Positions 17,761 through 26,501 of a DNA stretch of 64,000 bases are shown here, one piece after another. Source of the DNA: CBDBND01 sp965262665 (GTDB taxonomy: Bacteria > Pseudomonadota > Alphaproteobacteria > Rhodospirillales > Rhodospirillaceae); NCBI GenBank assembly GCA_965262665.1, contig CBDHFR010000004.1:1550001-1614000 (forward strand). Reading direction: 5' to 3'. Every line of letters begins with the position of its first letter. The stretch's first letter is position 1. The position numbers and the translations under genes were made by a program. The notes under the pieces were generated by a model. That model was not told the DNA's origin. It was given only the letters and a program-made list of their open reading frames with translations, and made no database searches.

Positions 17761-18667
17761 GAGGCCGTTTCGAAAGGGGTTGAGTGGCCGGTGTCGATGT
17801 GATTCCAGGAAGGTTGCTGAAACCGATCTGGAGCCGCCATGTGGACGCCGACCACCCGAGAGCAGCATAGCCGCAAGGCGCTGCGTTATCAGACTGATTT
17901 GACCGCTGCGGAGTGGGTTGTGATCGAGCCTCATTTGCCTCCGGCTCATGGCACGGGACGGCCCCGGTCATGGCCGATGCGAGAGATCGTCAACGGCATT
18001 TTCTACGTGATGCGGGCTGGCTGCCCTTGGCGCTTGCTGCCAAGCGATTTACCACCGTGGGGCACGATCTATCGCTGGTTCGCTAAGTTCCGCGACGACG
18101 GCCTCCTTGAGAAGATCAACCACTTTCTGGTCATGGCCGATCGCGAGCGGGTCGGACGCGAGGCCAGCCCGAGCGGCGCGATTATCGACAGCCAGAGCGT
18201 CAAGACGACCGAGGCTGGTGGCCCCCGCGGCTACGATGCGGGCAAGAAGATCAAGGGGCGCAAGCGCCACGCGCTGGTCGACACCGACGGGCGCGGCCTC
18301 GTGCTCGAGGCGCATCCGGCGAGTATCCAGGACCGCGATGGTGGCGGGCCGCTGCTGTGCGCCTCACGCGGCTCGTTTCCGTTCATCGAGAAGGTCTTTG
18401 CCGACAGCGGCTACGCCGGCGAGAAGGTCGCCACGGCCACCATGATCGCCGTCGAGATCGTGCGCAAAAGCCCCGATCAGGTCGGCTTCGCCGTCCAACC
18501 GCGCCGCTGGGTCGTGGAGCGCTTCTTCGCCTGGATCAACCGCAACCGGCGACTGGCAAAGGACTTCGAGGCCACCATCGCCTCGGCCCGCGCCTTCCTC
18601 TACGCCGCCTCCGTCATGCTCCTCGTCCGCAGATTGGCCCGAGCCGCATGACTTTCGAAACCGACTC
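17761..18667 (+). mobile_element. IS5-family insertion sequence, apparently complete
   Basis: The ends carry matching subterminal sequence: left GCCGTTTCGAAAG (within 17761-17777), right rc GGTTTCGAAAG (to 18667). The flanks are CTTA on the left and CTAA on the right, consistent with a 4-bp IS5 target duplication with one mismatch. About 907 bp, one intact transposase gene. Confidence 0.85.
17839..18651 (+). CDS. IS5-family transposase
   Basis: 270 residues, full length. The N-terminal DUF4096-like region (DLTAAEWVVIEPHLPP, IVNGIFYVMRAGCPWRLLP) precedes the DDE domain: IIDSQSVKTTE (first D), VFADSGYAGEKVA (second D) and the Y(2)R(3)E(6)K-like block WVVERFFAWINRNRRLAKD with the Glu. No lesion is seen, so the element is probably active. 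Confidence 0.92.
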   Translation: MWTPTTREQHSRKALRYQTDLTAAEWVVIEPHLPPAHGTGRPRSWPMREIVNGIFYVMRAGCPWRLLPSDLPPWGTIYRWFAKFRDDGLLEKINHFLVMADRERVGREASPSGAIIDSQSVKTTEAGGPRGYDAGKKIKGRKRHALVDTDGRGLVLEAHPASIQDRDGGGPLLCASRGSFPFIEKVFADSGYAGEKVATATMIAVEIVRKSPDQVGFAVQPRRWVVERFFAWINRNRRLAKDFEATIASARAFLYAASVMLLVRRLARAA

Positions 18668-18848
18668 TAAGTGCATATTTGCAGGCAAGACTACCTCGAT
18701 CTGTGCAAAGCGTTTCCTCCGGTGGAATTCGGATCAACTACCGTGACCCGCAAGGTCGAGGCGATCTAATGGGCGGTTCCGGAGCCCGATCATTGTTACT
18801 GCCGTGGCGTGTCCACCGGGCATTAGCAATCGAGGAGGTGTTGTAGCA

Positions 18849-19899
18849 ATGCGCTGGCCTTGGACCAAACCGGAAACGCGATCTTTCACGGACTCGATCA
18901 CGTCCGCATTTATCGCCGCTGCTGAGTCCGGAGTCGATGACGTTCCACTGAGCACGGCTGCATTGGAAAGTGCTGCCGGATTGTACGCGCGCGCTTGCCA
19001 GTGCTGAAGTTCAAGCTGCTGCGCCGTTTAAACGGGCGATCTCTCCATCTGTTTTGGCGCAAATTGGAAGAGACCTGATTCGCGCCGGTGAATCGTTTTT
19101 TCTTATTCAGGTACGCGACGGTCAACTTAAACTTTTGCCGCAAAGCTCGACCACCGTCCTAGGAGATTCTGCCGACGAAAGCGGATGGTCATATATCTGT
19201 TCCGAATATGGACCGAGCGCGAGCAAAACAAGGACCGCCTCGGCACAGCAGATGATTCATGTTCGCTATGCTGTTGATCGCTTCCGACCTTGGCAAGGCA
19301 TCCCACCTTGGAGTTGGGGACGGACAACAGCGGCAGGATTATCGGGCATTGAAAACATGATTGCGAAGGAAGCGGGCGCACCGTTCGGCACGCTTCTATC
19401 ACTACCCGAAAGTCCGCAAACCGACGCAGCCGGGAACGTGCGCCCGTTGGATGCGCTGCGCAATGATTTGAACAAGGCGCGGGGACGGACGCTTCTGCTT
19501 GAAACTCCATCCGCCTGGACGTCACAGGCCGGGGCAGGTGCGGGGCGTGCTGCCGATCAAACGGAATTCGGTCTTAGTCGTGAGCTGCTCGATATCCTCA
19601 AAAAATCATCCGCCGTCGATATATTGGCCGCTTGTGGGTGCCCAGCGTCGTTGTTTAATCCCATATCTGATGGCACTTCAAAACGCGAGAGTTACCGACA
19701 ATGGTTCTACGGATCACTGGTTCCAGTCTCGTTGCTTATTGCGCAGGAATTGACGGCCAAGCTTGAGACTCCAATCTCGTTCGACCTATCTGGGTTAGCC
19801 GCATCCGACACCCAAGGTCGAAGCCGGTCTTTTAAGGCCTTGCGTGACTCTGGCCTGAGCAAAAAAGCGGCGGCAAAAAACGCAGGAATTATTCTGTAA
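18849..19899 (+). pseudogene. phage portal protein, frameshifted
   Basis: It starts MRWPWTKPETRSFTD with AGGAGG upstream, 2 bases after the connector stop. The first frame ends after LYARA in a GC dinucleotide run (GCGCGCGC, about 18990). The rest continues in a second frame (LASAEVQAAAPFKRAIS, IGRDLIRAGESFFLI, MIHVRYAVDRFRPWQG, then GCPASLFNPISDGTSKRES). The portal fold is otherwise complete to 19899. Slippage in the dinucleotide run, or an assembly error, explains the break. Confidence 0.82.
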
Positions 19900-19964
19900 C
19901 AGCCAACTTGACAGGGTTTTCTGGTGCAATAGTGTGGGTTGATGAGCACTAAAAAGGGGTTTTT

Positions 19965-20330
19965 ATGGCACGACCCACTAAAGACGCGCTGGACCGCTCG
20001 GTCAGGGTGTCGGTTTCCAAGCGGAGCCTAGACCTTGTTGATGAGCTAATTGAGGCCGTGCATGGGACGGTTGATGACCCTTATGCGCGGGCGATCTTTC
20101 GGCGGAAGACGTTGGAGTCTTGCGTTGACTTTTGCTTAGGCGAACGGTTGAGCGTGTCCATAACTGCGCCAACTAAACAGATTGCCGACAAAGACCAGCG
20201 CGAGCGGGCGCAAGAATGGATTAGGCAGATGGAGCGCAAAATTGCTGCCGATGCACCACGCGCCTTGCTTGATGTTTTGATTGCCAATGCTCAAGAGCGG
20301 CAAGAGGAAATTGATTCAGATGCCAAGTGA
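19965..20330 (+). CDS. satellite hypothetical protein (121 aa)
   Basis: A basic N-terminus (MARPTKDALDRSVRVSVSKRS) resembles a ribbon-helix-helix DNA-binding start, followed by a helical acidic C-terminus. The gene is separated from the portal by a 65-bp gap and overlaps the gp10-like gene by 11 bases. A regulator or a small head-completion factor are both possible. Confidence 0.55.
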   Translation: MARPTKDALDRSVRVSVSKRSLDLVDELIEAVHGTVDDPYARAIFRRKTLESCVDFCLGERLSVSITAPTKQIADKDQRERAQEWIRQMERKIAADAPRALLDVLIANAQERQEEIDSDAK

Positions 20331-20697
20331 AACAGACAAAATCATGAAGGCGCTGACTTTCATGATTGAGAAAGCGGTGCGACGTGTCGCGCTCAATGTT
20401 CAAGTCAATCTGAAAGAATCGACGCCAAAAGATTCGGGCCTGGCAACAGCGAATTGGATTCCAAAAATTGGTAGAGGGTCAAGTAGGCTGATCGGCTCTA
20501 AAGGAGCGGTTTCTTACACTGAACAATCGGCAGCCGAGCAAAAGCTGGTCGGCTACCGTCTGAGCGGCGGCAAGGTACAGATAACCAATGCCACGCCATA
20601 CGTTGGATTGCTAAACGCGGGTTCAAGCCCGCAACAACCGGCAGGCTTTGTTCAACGCGCAATCGAAAAAGCCGTGAAGGATATCGAAAACCTATGA
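20320..20697 (+). CDS. HK97 gp10-like head-tail completion protein
   Basis: 125 residues from the ATG at 20320, inside the previous gene. The motif NLKESTPKDSGLATANWIP and the C-terminal NATPYVGLLNAGSSPQQPAGFV with a closing helix match gp10-type neck or tail-completion proteins (compare TPVDTGxLRxSW and YAxxxExG). This would be the last structural gene of the satellite, at the interface where a helper tail would attach. Confidence 0.75.
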   Translation: MPSETDKIMKALTFMIEKAVRRVALNVQVNLKESTPKDSGLATANWIPKIGRGSSRLIGSKGAVSYTEQSAAEQKLVGYRLSGGKVQITNATPYVGLLNAGSSPQQPAGFVQRAIEKAVKDIENL

Positions 20698-20912
20698 CCA
20701 AGCACGCCACGATCACGCAAGCCGAATATTCACGAGCGCTTCAAGCGGCGAAGCAAAAGGGCTTGCCGATTAAAGGCGTGAAATTTGAGAAGTGCTCGGA
20801 TGGTACAAACGCGTTGACCTTGGACATAGGCGAGCCGAAAGACGACGCTCAGGCCACGGAGAATGAAATTGATCGCATGATTGATCAGGTGCCTTATGAA
20901 ACGAAAACATAA
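20694..20912 (+). CDS. small hypothetical protein before the integrase
   Basis: 72 residues, coupled on both sides (ATGA overlap with the gp10-like stop, 17-bp overlap with the integrase start). It starts MTKHATITQAEYSRALQAAKQ, helical and charged. Position next to int suggests an excisionase-like or regulatory role, but the sequence does not show an HTH clearly. Confidence 0.5.
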   Translation: MTKHATITQAEYSRALQAAKQKGLPIKGVKFEKCSDGTNALTLDIGEPKDDAQATENEIDRMIDQVPYETKT

Positions 20913-21990
20913 CCCCTTTCCCGGTACGTCGGTCATGAAGGACCGACACGGCAAGCGCCGGTTTAGACTACGTCTAACAACGAAAGGCGGGACCATTGAC
21001 GCCTATCTACCCGGACCCTACGGAGGACCCGCCTTTCGTGCCGCATATGAATCGGCAAAGGAGTCGATCCGGCCAAACAAAAGGCGGACGGCAATAAAGC
21101 CCGGCACCGTGTCCTTTGTAATAGAGAGTTACCTAGGCTCATCCGCATTCGGTGACTTATCGGACGGCACCAAGAAACAAAAGCGCACACGGCTTGATTG
21201 GATTCGCGCCGCCATTGGCGAAGCATCGTATGCAAACATTCAGCCTCACCAAATTGAGTCGCTCATGGCGCGGAAGGGCGGGGCAACGGCGGGCAACCGA
21301 TTGAAAAAAGACCTGAGTCAATTATACGCCTACGCTAAAAAACGGTTCGCCTATGCGGGCTTGAATCCCGCAAGCATGGCTGACTCTCGCAAAGTGAAAA
21401 AAGGCGGGCACCATACTTGGACGGATTCGGAGATCGAACGATTCCTTTCGTATTGGCCTAGTGGGTCAAAGGCGCGGCTTGTTCTCGTTGTCCTGTTATG
21501 CACTGGCACTGCTCGCCAGGATGCGGCGAAGCTTACTCGCGCAAATATCAAAAAGGGACGTGTCGAGTATCGACGGGGCAAGACGGGAAACCTGGTTGAC
21601 CTGCCTATTCTTGAACAGTTGGCGGTGGAACTGGACCACGTGCCCTATGATCAATTCGTTTTGATCGGCCACGGCAAAGAGGGGCGCGCCTACGGTCCTC
21701 AAGCTCTCACCAATCTTATGAGCAAGTGGGTTAAGGAAGCAGGTCTGCCAGACTGTTGCACGGCACACGGACTCCGCAAAGCCGGTGCAAGGCGTTTGGC
21801 CGAGGCGGGCGCGACCGAATTTGAGGTAATGAGTTTTCTTGGACACAGCACGGCCAAAGAGGCCAGCCGCTACACCGCCGCCGCTGACCGGGCGCGTATG
21901 GCCGATTCCGAGCTTGCAAGATTGTCCAACCTACCCAGCCGGTTAGACAAAACAGGCCCGCAAGCCATTGATTCTAAAAAAGAAAAATGA
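20896..21990 (+). CDS. int: tyrosine recombinase (satellite integrase)
   Basis: 365 residues from the ATG at 20896. The catalytic residues are visible: R in LLCTGTARQDAAKLT, K in RRGKTGNLVDLP, H-x-x-R in TAHGLRKAGARRLA, H in SFLGHSTAKEAS and Tyr in SRYTAAADRAR. The N-terminal SAM-like core-binding region lies around DGTKKQKRTRLDWIRAAIGE. The stop is 12 bp from the attR core, the normal location for a satellite or prophage integrase. It probably catalyses recombination at TCCCGAAGGGA. Confidence 0.93.
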   Translation: MKRKHNPFPGTSVMKDRHGKRRFRLRLTTKGGTIDAYLPGPYGGPAFRAAYESAKESIRPNKRRTAIKPGTVSFVIESYLGSSAFGDLSDGTKKQKRTRLDWIRAAIGEASYANIQPHQIESLMARKGGATAGNRLKKDLSQLYAYAKKRFAYAGLNPASMADSRKVKKGGHHTWTDSEIERFLSYWPSGSKARLVLVVLLCTGTARQDAAKLTRANIKKGRVEYRRGKTGNLVDLPILEQLAVELDHVPYDQFVLIGHGKEGRAYGPQALTNLMSKWVKEAGLPDCCTAHGLRKAGARRLAEAGATEFEVMSFLGHSTAKEASRYTAAADRARMADSELARLSNLPSRLDKTGPQAIDSKKEK

Positions 21991-22001
21991 GGCGATGAGA
22001 T

Positions 22002-22012
22002 TCCCGAAGGGA
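22002..22012. other. attR core of the satellite
   Basis: TCCCGAAGGGA, identical to attL at 10349-10359. To its right the IS256-type repeat resumes (AGCTCCTGGAGGGAGGGCGC), matching 34008 onward at the unoccupied copy. To its left is satellite DNA ending just after the integrase. Confidence 0.75.
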
Positions 22013-22625
22013 AGCTCCTGGAGGGAGGGCGCCGTTGGATGGCTGACTGGCAGCACGAGGATCGCGCTCACCCTTGGACCATTCTAAACCGCTCCTCGAA
22101 GCGGATGGCAAATTCGCCTTTCACCTGCCACCAGAATTGAGGCGGCCGTTTCCACTTTGCCGCAACGCCCCGTAAGGCCGGATAGATCAGCTTCTTGGCC
22201 GCGTCGTCGTGGGCAAAGTGGCCTTTGCTCCGCACCGCCCGTCGTACGGTACTGTTCAAGCTCTCAACGGCGTTGGTCGTGTAGATCACCCTGCGGATCG
22301 GCGCCGAGAAGGCAAAGAAGGGAATGACCTGCTCCCATTGGCGCCGCCAGCTCCTGGCGATGGCCGGATACTTCCGGCCCCACTCGCCCGCCTCAAACGC
22401 CGCCAGGGCCGCCAGGACCGCCAGAGCGGCACCGGCATTCTCCGCCTGGTAGATGGCCTTCAGCGCAGCGGCGCTGAGCTTGCGCTCCTTCCAGGAACCG
22501 TAGGCCATCGAGTTGCGGATCAGATGCACGATGCAGGTCTGGACCAGAGTCCGCGGATAGGCCGTCTCAATGGCTTCCGGAAAGCCGCTCAGACCATCCA
22601 CCACCGCGATCAGGATGTCCTTAGG
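22013..22625 (-). pseudogene. IS256-type transposase, C-terminal part only, plus right-end noncoding DNA
   Basis: The coding part (22625 down to 22068) reads ILIAVVDGLSGFPEAIETAYP and onward to FEERFRMVQG, with the central DDE Asp in the DGL motif and the conserved C-x(2)-H-x-x-R segment (CIVHLIRNSMAY), TNAVESLN and FRMVQ. The upstream half is lost to the IS481 element that starts at 22626. The noncoding tail (22013-22067) is the right half of the repeat split by the satellite. This IS256 type differs in sequence from the intact copy at 23724. Confidence 0.85.
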
Positions 22626-23245
22626 TGTAGTGGTTCAGATGTGATCTGACAGTTGGCCGTTTTTCCGGCGGCCTCTGTTAGGTCAAGTTCAGTTCACGAA
22701 CTTTTCCTTCCAGATTTCTTTGCCCTCGATCATGGTCTGGAACGGCGTTCTGCCGCAACACATTTTGCCCTGATGAGTGCGTTCCGTGTTGTAGTGATGT
22801 AGCCATTGATCCAGATCGTCCTGCAGCGCATCGACGCTGTCGTAGAGTCTTTTGCGGAACGCGACCTGGTAGAACTCCTGCAGCACGGTCTTGTGAAAGC
22901 GCTCGCGGATGCCGTTTGTTTGCGGTGATTTCACCTTGGTCTTGGTGTGGTCGATATCGTTGATGGCCAGGAAGAGCTGGTAGTCGTGCTTGTCCGCTCG
23001 CCCGCAGTATTCCGTACCCCTGTCGGTCATGATCCGCAGCACAGGCAGGTCGTGCTCGTCATGGAACGGCAGCACCCGGTCATTGAGCAGGTCGGCGGCG
23101 GTGATCGGCGTCTTGGTGGTGTAGAGCTTGGCCTGCGCGACCTTGGAATAGGGATCGACATAGCTCTGCTGGTAGATCCGCCCCACCCCCTCTTCAGGGT
23201 GCCGACATAGAAGGTGTCCTGGCTGGCCTCAGCCCGCACCGCTGG
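22626..23245 (-). mobile_element. IS481-family element, copy 1 (partial)
   Basis: The terminal sequence TGTAGTGGTTCAGATGTGAT at 22626 is shared with copies ending at 25565 and starting at 48624. The transposase reading frame (22689 to about 23240) holds the DDE region: IMTDRGTEYCGR, TKTKVKSPQTNGIRERFHKT with the third acidic residue, and WLHHYNTERTHQG. Two extra bases near 23193 shift the frame (LKRGWGG for LKGVGRIY). The N-terminal half is absent, since homology passes into IS630 sequence at about 23245. Confidence 0.85.
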
Positions 23246-23525
23246 CGGCACTTCAAGCTCTCCAATGATCCCGCCTTTGCCGAGAAGCTCACGGATATCG
23301 TCGGCTTGTATGTCGACCCGCCGGCCCATGCCGTGGTGCTGTCGGTTGATGAGAAGTCGCAGATCCAGGCTCTCGACCGCACCCAACCCGGCCTGCCGAT
23401 GAAGAAGGGCCGCGCCGGTACGATGACCTATGATTACAAACGGCATGGCACGACGACGCTGTTCGCCGCGCTCAACGTGCTGGACGGTACGGTCATCGCA
23501 CAGAACATGCAGCGCCATACGACAG
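23245..23525 (+). pseudogene. IS630-family transposase fragment
   Basis: The + strand encodes the central DDE core: HFKLSNDPAFAEKLTDIVGL, VVLSVDEKSQIQALDRTQPG (DEK motif), TMTYDYKRHGTTTLFAALN and NVLDGTVIAQNMQRH. Both ends are missing. It lies between two inverted IS481 copies and must have been an earlier insertion or a recombination product. Confidence 0.75.
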
Positions 23526-23723
23526 TACCTGACCGCATGTCACGAGTTGTTCAAATTCCTGCTTGCACTACAGGGGGCGTCCACATACAGGCGTTGGAAA
23601 AAAAGAAGCTGGACGACGAAGCCTGCGGCGAGGTGGAAACGGCGCACCCCGGCTATCGGGGCAGCCAGGATACGTTTTATGTCGGCACGCTCAAGGGCGT
23701 GGGACGGGTCTATCAGCAAACAT

Positions 23724-25021
23724 GGGACTATCTAGAATTCTGTGCTCGGGCCGGTTTCATTCAGACGCTCTGAAAGCGTTCTTCGAACAGAATGGCGAAC
23801 TGGTTTTTCGCCTCGACCCATTCGCGCGGCGAGCGTTTCCAATCCTCGGCCGCGTTGCTGAGAACGAGATATAGCAGTTTCATGGCCGCGTCGTCATGCG
23901 GGAAATGCCCGCGCGTCCGGACCGCCCTTCTCAGCTTCGAGTTCAAGGCCTCGATGGCGTTGGTGGTGTATATGATCCGGCGGACGGCCTCAGGGAATGC
24001 GAAGAACGGCACGACGTGCTCCCACGCCCGGCGCCAGCCCTGAGCGATCGGCGGGTACTTCCGGCCCCGTTCGCTGTCCTCGAAGGCGCTGAGCGCTTCC
24101 GCCGCGGCCGCTTCATCTGCGGCACGGTAGCCGGCCCGCAGCGCGCGGGCGATGTCTTTGCGGTCTTTCCAGGAAGCGAATGACATCGCAGCCCGGATCA
24201 GGTGCACAATGCACGTCTGGACAACCGTCTTGGGGAAAACGGCGGTGATGGTATCGGGAAAGCCCTTCAGACCATCGACAACGGCGATCAGGATATCGGC
24301 GATGCCCCGGTTCTTGAGTTCGGTCATCACCCGCATCCAGAACTTCGCGCCTTCGGTCTGCTCGATCCAGATGCCGAGAACTTCCTTGGTGCCATCGGGC
24401 TGGATACCGAGCGCGATATAGACCGCCTTGTTACGGACAAAGCCCTCGTCGCGGATTTTAACCCGGATCGCGGCGAAGAAAATCAGCGGATAACAGGCAT
24501 CCAGCGGACGGGCCTGCCATTCCTTCACCGCGTCCATGACCGTGTCTGTGATCCGGCTGATCAGCGCCGGCGAAGCGTCGACGCCGTAGATGTCCTCAAG
24601 ATGGCCCTGGATCTCGCGGACCGTCATGCCGCGAGCATACATCGAGATGATGTTCTCATCGAAACCGGGAAAGCGGCGCTGATACTTGGCGATCAGCTGC
24701 GGATCGAAAGTACCGGCACGGTCACGCGGTATATCAAGCGGCACCTTGGACCGCTCCGTCTGCACGGTCTTCGGCGAAGTGCCGTTGCGGCGGTTTGCCT
24801 TGCCGGAACCGCGCTCATTCTCCAGATGTTCGTCCAACTCGCTGTTGAGAATGCGCTCCGACAGAGCCTTCTTCAGATCGTCCAGCAATCCGTCCTTGCT
24901 GAACACCTCGTTCGGGTCACGATCCCCCAACAACTCGTCCAAAACCTGTTTCGAAATGGCCATGCGATGATCCTCCTTCTCTCATTATCATGACCCGAAG
25001 CACAGAATTCGTCACAGTCCC
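23724..25021 (-). mobile_element. IS256-family element, complete
   Basis: The imperfect terminal inverted repeats both begin GGGACT and share GAATTCTGTGCT (23735-23746, and rc at 24999-25010). Flanking 8-mers GCAAACAT (23716-23723) and GCAAACCT (25022-25029) are a target duplication with one mismatch. The element is inserted in the IS481 transposase gene. Confidence 0.9.
23761..24963 (-). CDS. IS256-family transposase, intact
   Basis: 400 residues, full family length (mutator-type DDE). Visible motifs are IPRDRAGTFDPQLI in the N-terminal region, VYIALGIQPDGTKEVLGIW (first D), IAVVDGLKGFPDTI (second D), CIVHLIRAAMSFASWKDRK and TNAIEALNSKLRRAVRTRGHF containing the catalytic Glu. A GGAGG-like site (AAGGAGGATC) precedes the ATG. 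No lesion; likely active. Confidence 0.94.
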   Translation of the reverse strand: MAISKQVLDELLGDRDPNEVFSKDGLLDDLKKALSERILNSELDEHLENERGSGKANRRNGTSPKTVQTERSKVPLDIPRDRAGTFDPQLIAKYQRRFPGFDENIISMYARGMTVREIQGHLEDIYGVDASPALISRITDTVMDAVKEWQARPLDACYPLIFFAAIRVKIRDEGFVRNKAVYIALGIQPDGTKEVLGIWIEQTEGAKFWMRVMTELKNRGIADILIAVVDGLKGFPDTITAVFPKTVVQTCIVHLIRAAMSFASWKDRKDIARALRAGYRAADEAAAAEALSAFEDSERGRKYPPIAQGWRRAWEHVVPFFAFPEAVRRIIYTTNAIEALNSKLRRAVRTRGHFPHDDAAMKLLYLVLSNAAEDWKRSPREWVEAKNQFAILFEERFQSV

Positions 25022-25576
25022 GCAAACCTATATCGATCCCTATTCCAAGGTCGCGCAGGCCAAGCTCTACACCACCAAGACGCCGATCACCGCCGCCGAC
25101 CTGCTCAATGACCGGGTGCTGCCGTTCCATGACGAGCACGACCTGCCTGTGCTGCGGATCATGACCGACAGGGGCACGGAATACTGCGGGCGAGCGGACA
25201 AGCACGACTACCAGCTCTTCCTGGCCATCAACGATATCGACCACACCAAGACCAAGGTGAAATCACCGCAAACAAACGGCATCCGCGAGCGCTTTCACAA
25301 GACCGTGCTGCAGGAGTTCTACCAGGTCGCGTTCCGCAAAAGACTCTACGACAGCGTCGATGCGCTGCAGGACGATCTGGATCAATGGCTACATCACTAC
25401 AACACGGAACGCACTCATCAGGGCAAAATGTGTTGCGGCAGAACGCCGTTCCAGACCATGATCGAGGGCAAAGAAATCTGGAAGGAAAAGTTCGTGAACT
25501 GAACTTGACCTAACAGAGGCCGCCGGAAGAACGGCCAACTGTCAGATCACATCTGAACCACTACACATGAGACACT

Positions 25577-26251
25577 TCAGTTCTTACGACCTACTACAAC
25601 ACTGTATGGGCAATCCTGCCATACACATTCAGCATGAAATTTGGCTCTGTACATGGCTGCGAGTTCTTCATCAAGCGGAAAGTAAGTATCCTCCTGCGAC
25701 CACTCCTCAAAGTGTTCATAGGCGCACCCTTCATCGATGCCACAAGAAATCAAGTGGGTCGCCCATAAACGATAGGTATTCTGGCGCACGTCTGCGTCCT
25801 TACTCATAGTTACGTCAGCATTTACGAATATGCCGCCAGAATTTAGTGCCCGGTAGATACTTTCATAAAGACTGACTTTGCGTTCCATGGCGGGAATATG
25901 ATGCAAGGCCAGGGAAGCGGCTACGGCGTCACACGCGGGAAGCTTAGCATCGAAGGAACGTACGCTAAATTGTGCACGGCTACCAAATCGCCTAAGTCGC
26001 AAGCGTGCGCGGGACAGCATCTCCGGATCAACGTCTATGGCTTCCACGGTACCGACGCTTTCGTGTTCCAGTATCGCTTCAGCTAATGCGCCTGTCCCCG
26101 TACCTAGGTCAAGCACCCGGATTGGGCAGTTACCTGCGATCTCATCAGCAGCCCTGTTCAAGCCTGCTTCATAACCCGGGATGAACTTGCGGATGGCATC
26201 GTCATAAGCGTCAATCTCAAGATGAAGGTGGGTGCGAACGGAGTGGTTCAT
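25577..26251 (-). CDS. class I SAM-dependent methyltransferase (cytosolic)
   Basis: I prefer the internal ATG at 26251 (MNHSVRTHLHLEIDAYDDAI) as start. Motif I is RVLDLGTGTGALAEAIL, with VEAIDVDPEMLSRARLRL (acidic residue after β2), ASLALHHIPAMERK and LNSGGIFVNADVTM. The profile resembles small-molecule or tRNA-modification (CmoA-like) methyltransferases. No leader sequence, in contrast to the two methyltransferases at 37.6 and 40.9 kb. It is isolated between IS481 and IS6 remnants, so its operon context is lost. Confidence 0.82.
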   Translation of the reverse strand: MNHSVRTHLHLEIDAYDDAIRKFIPGYEAGLNRAADEIAGNCPIRVLDLGTGTGALAEAILEHESVGTVEAIDVDPEMLSRARLRLRRFGSRAQFSVRSFDAKLPACDAVAASLALHHIPAMERKVSLYESIYRALNSGGIFVNADVTMSKDADVRQNTYRLWATHLISCGIDEGCAYEHFEEWSQEDTYFPLDEELAAMYRAKFHAECVWQDCPYSVVVGRKN

Positions 26252-26501
26252 AGGTTGGTCGCAGGTCGATGGTTTGTGAACGCTCACCTTCAAAACTCTA
26301 TTGGGCAATCAACTATGTCCAGCCCTAGGCGAGGAAGGCGGCGCCGCGAATGGCGCCGTGGAGCACCATTGGGGCGGTCATTCTATTCAGCCGCAAGCTG
26401 GCGACGAAAGTCGTTGTCTTCCAGTGTCCATGATGTGCACATTGCCGTTTTCCTTCGCGCTGGGCCTTTCCATCTTACATGAACGGCGTAGGACTGCGGA
26501 C

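Larger units (their letters stand above)
17562..18846 (+). pseudogene. phage head-tail connector, interrupted by IS5
   Basis: The N-terminal half (17562-17760, overlapping the protease stop as ATGA) ends in QAIKNEATIRL. The C-terminal half (18671-18846) reads SAYLQARLPRSVQSV then GGIRINYRDPQGRGDLM to IEEVL. Removing the IS and one copy of the 4-bp target duplication joins them in frame (CTT-AGT-GCA). The rebuilt protein of about 124 residues resembles gp6-like connectors. The insertion should block head completion unless the IS excises or a helper supplies the protein. Confidence 0.8.
10349..22012 (+). mobile_element. integrated phage satellite (head and packaging genes, integrase, no tail genes)
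   Basis: The 11.65-kb unit is bounded by direct copies of TCCCGAAGGGA. Left and right flanks together reconstitute the uninterrupted repeat at 33875-34067, so the element inserted site-specifically into that repeat. Contents in order: unknown orf, secreted orf, small orf, TerL, unknown orf, HNH nuclease, major capsid protein, small head protein, prohead protease, connector (IS5-interrupted), portal, small orf, gp10-like, small orf, tyrosine integrase next to attR. No tape measure, tail tube, tail fibre or lysis gene is visible. This resembles capsid-forming satellites (cf-PICI type) that borrow helper tails; family membership is inferred. Confidence 0.8.
23575..25565 (+). mobile_element. IS481-family element, copy 2, split by IS256
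   Basis: The transposase begins recognisably at LEKKKLDDEACGEVETAHPG (about 23592) and runs through GSQDTFYVGTLKGVGRVYQQ to 23723. It resumes after the IS256 at 25022 (TYIDPYSKVAQAKLYTTKTP) and ends at 25502. The right terminus TGTAGTGG (rc) is at 25558-25565. The HTH N-terminus is missing. Copies 1 and 2 form an inverted pair. Confidence 0.82.
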
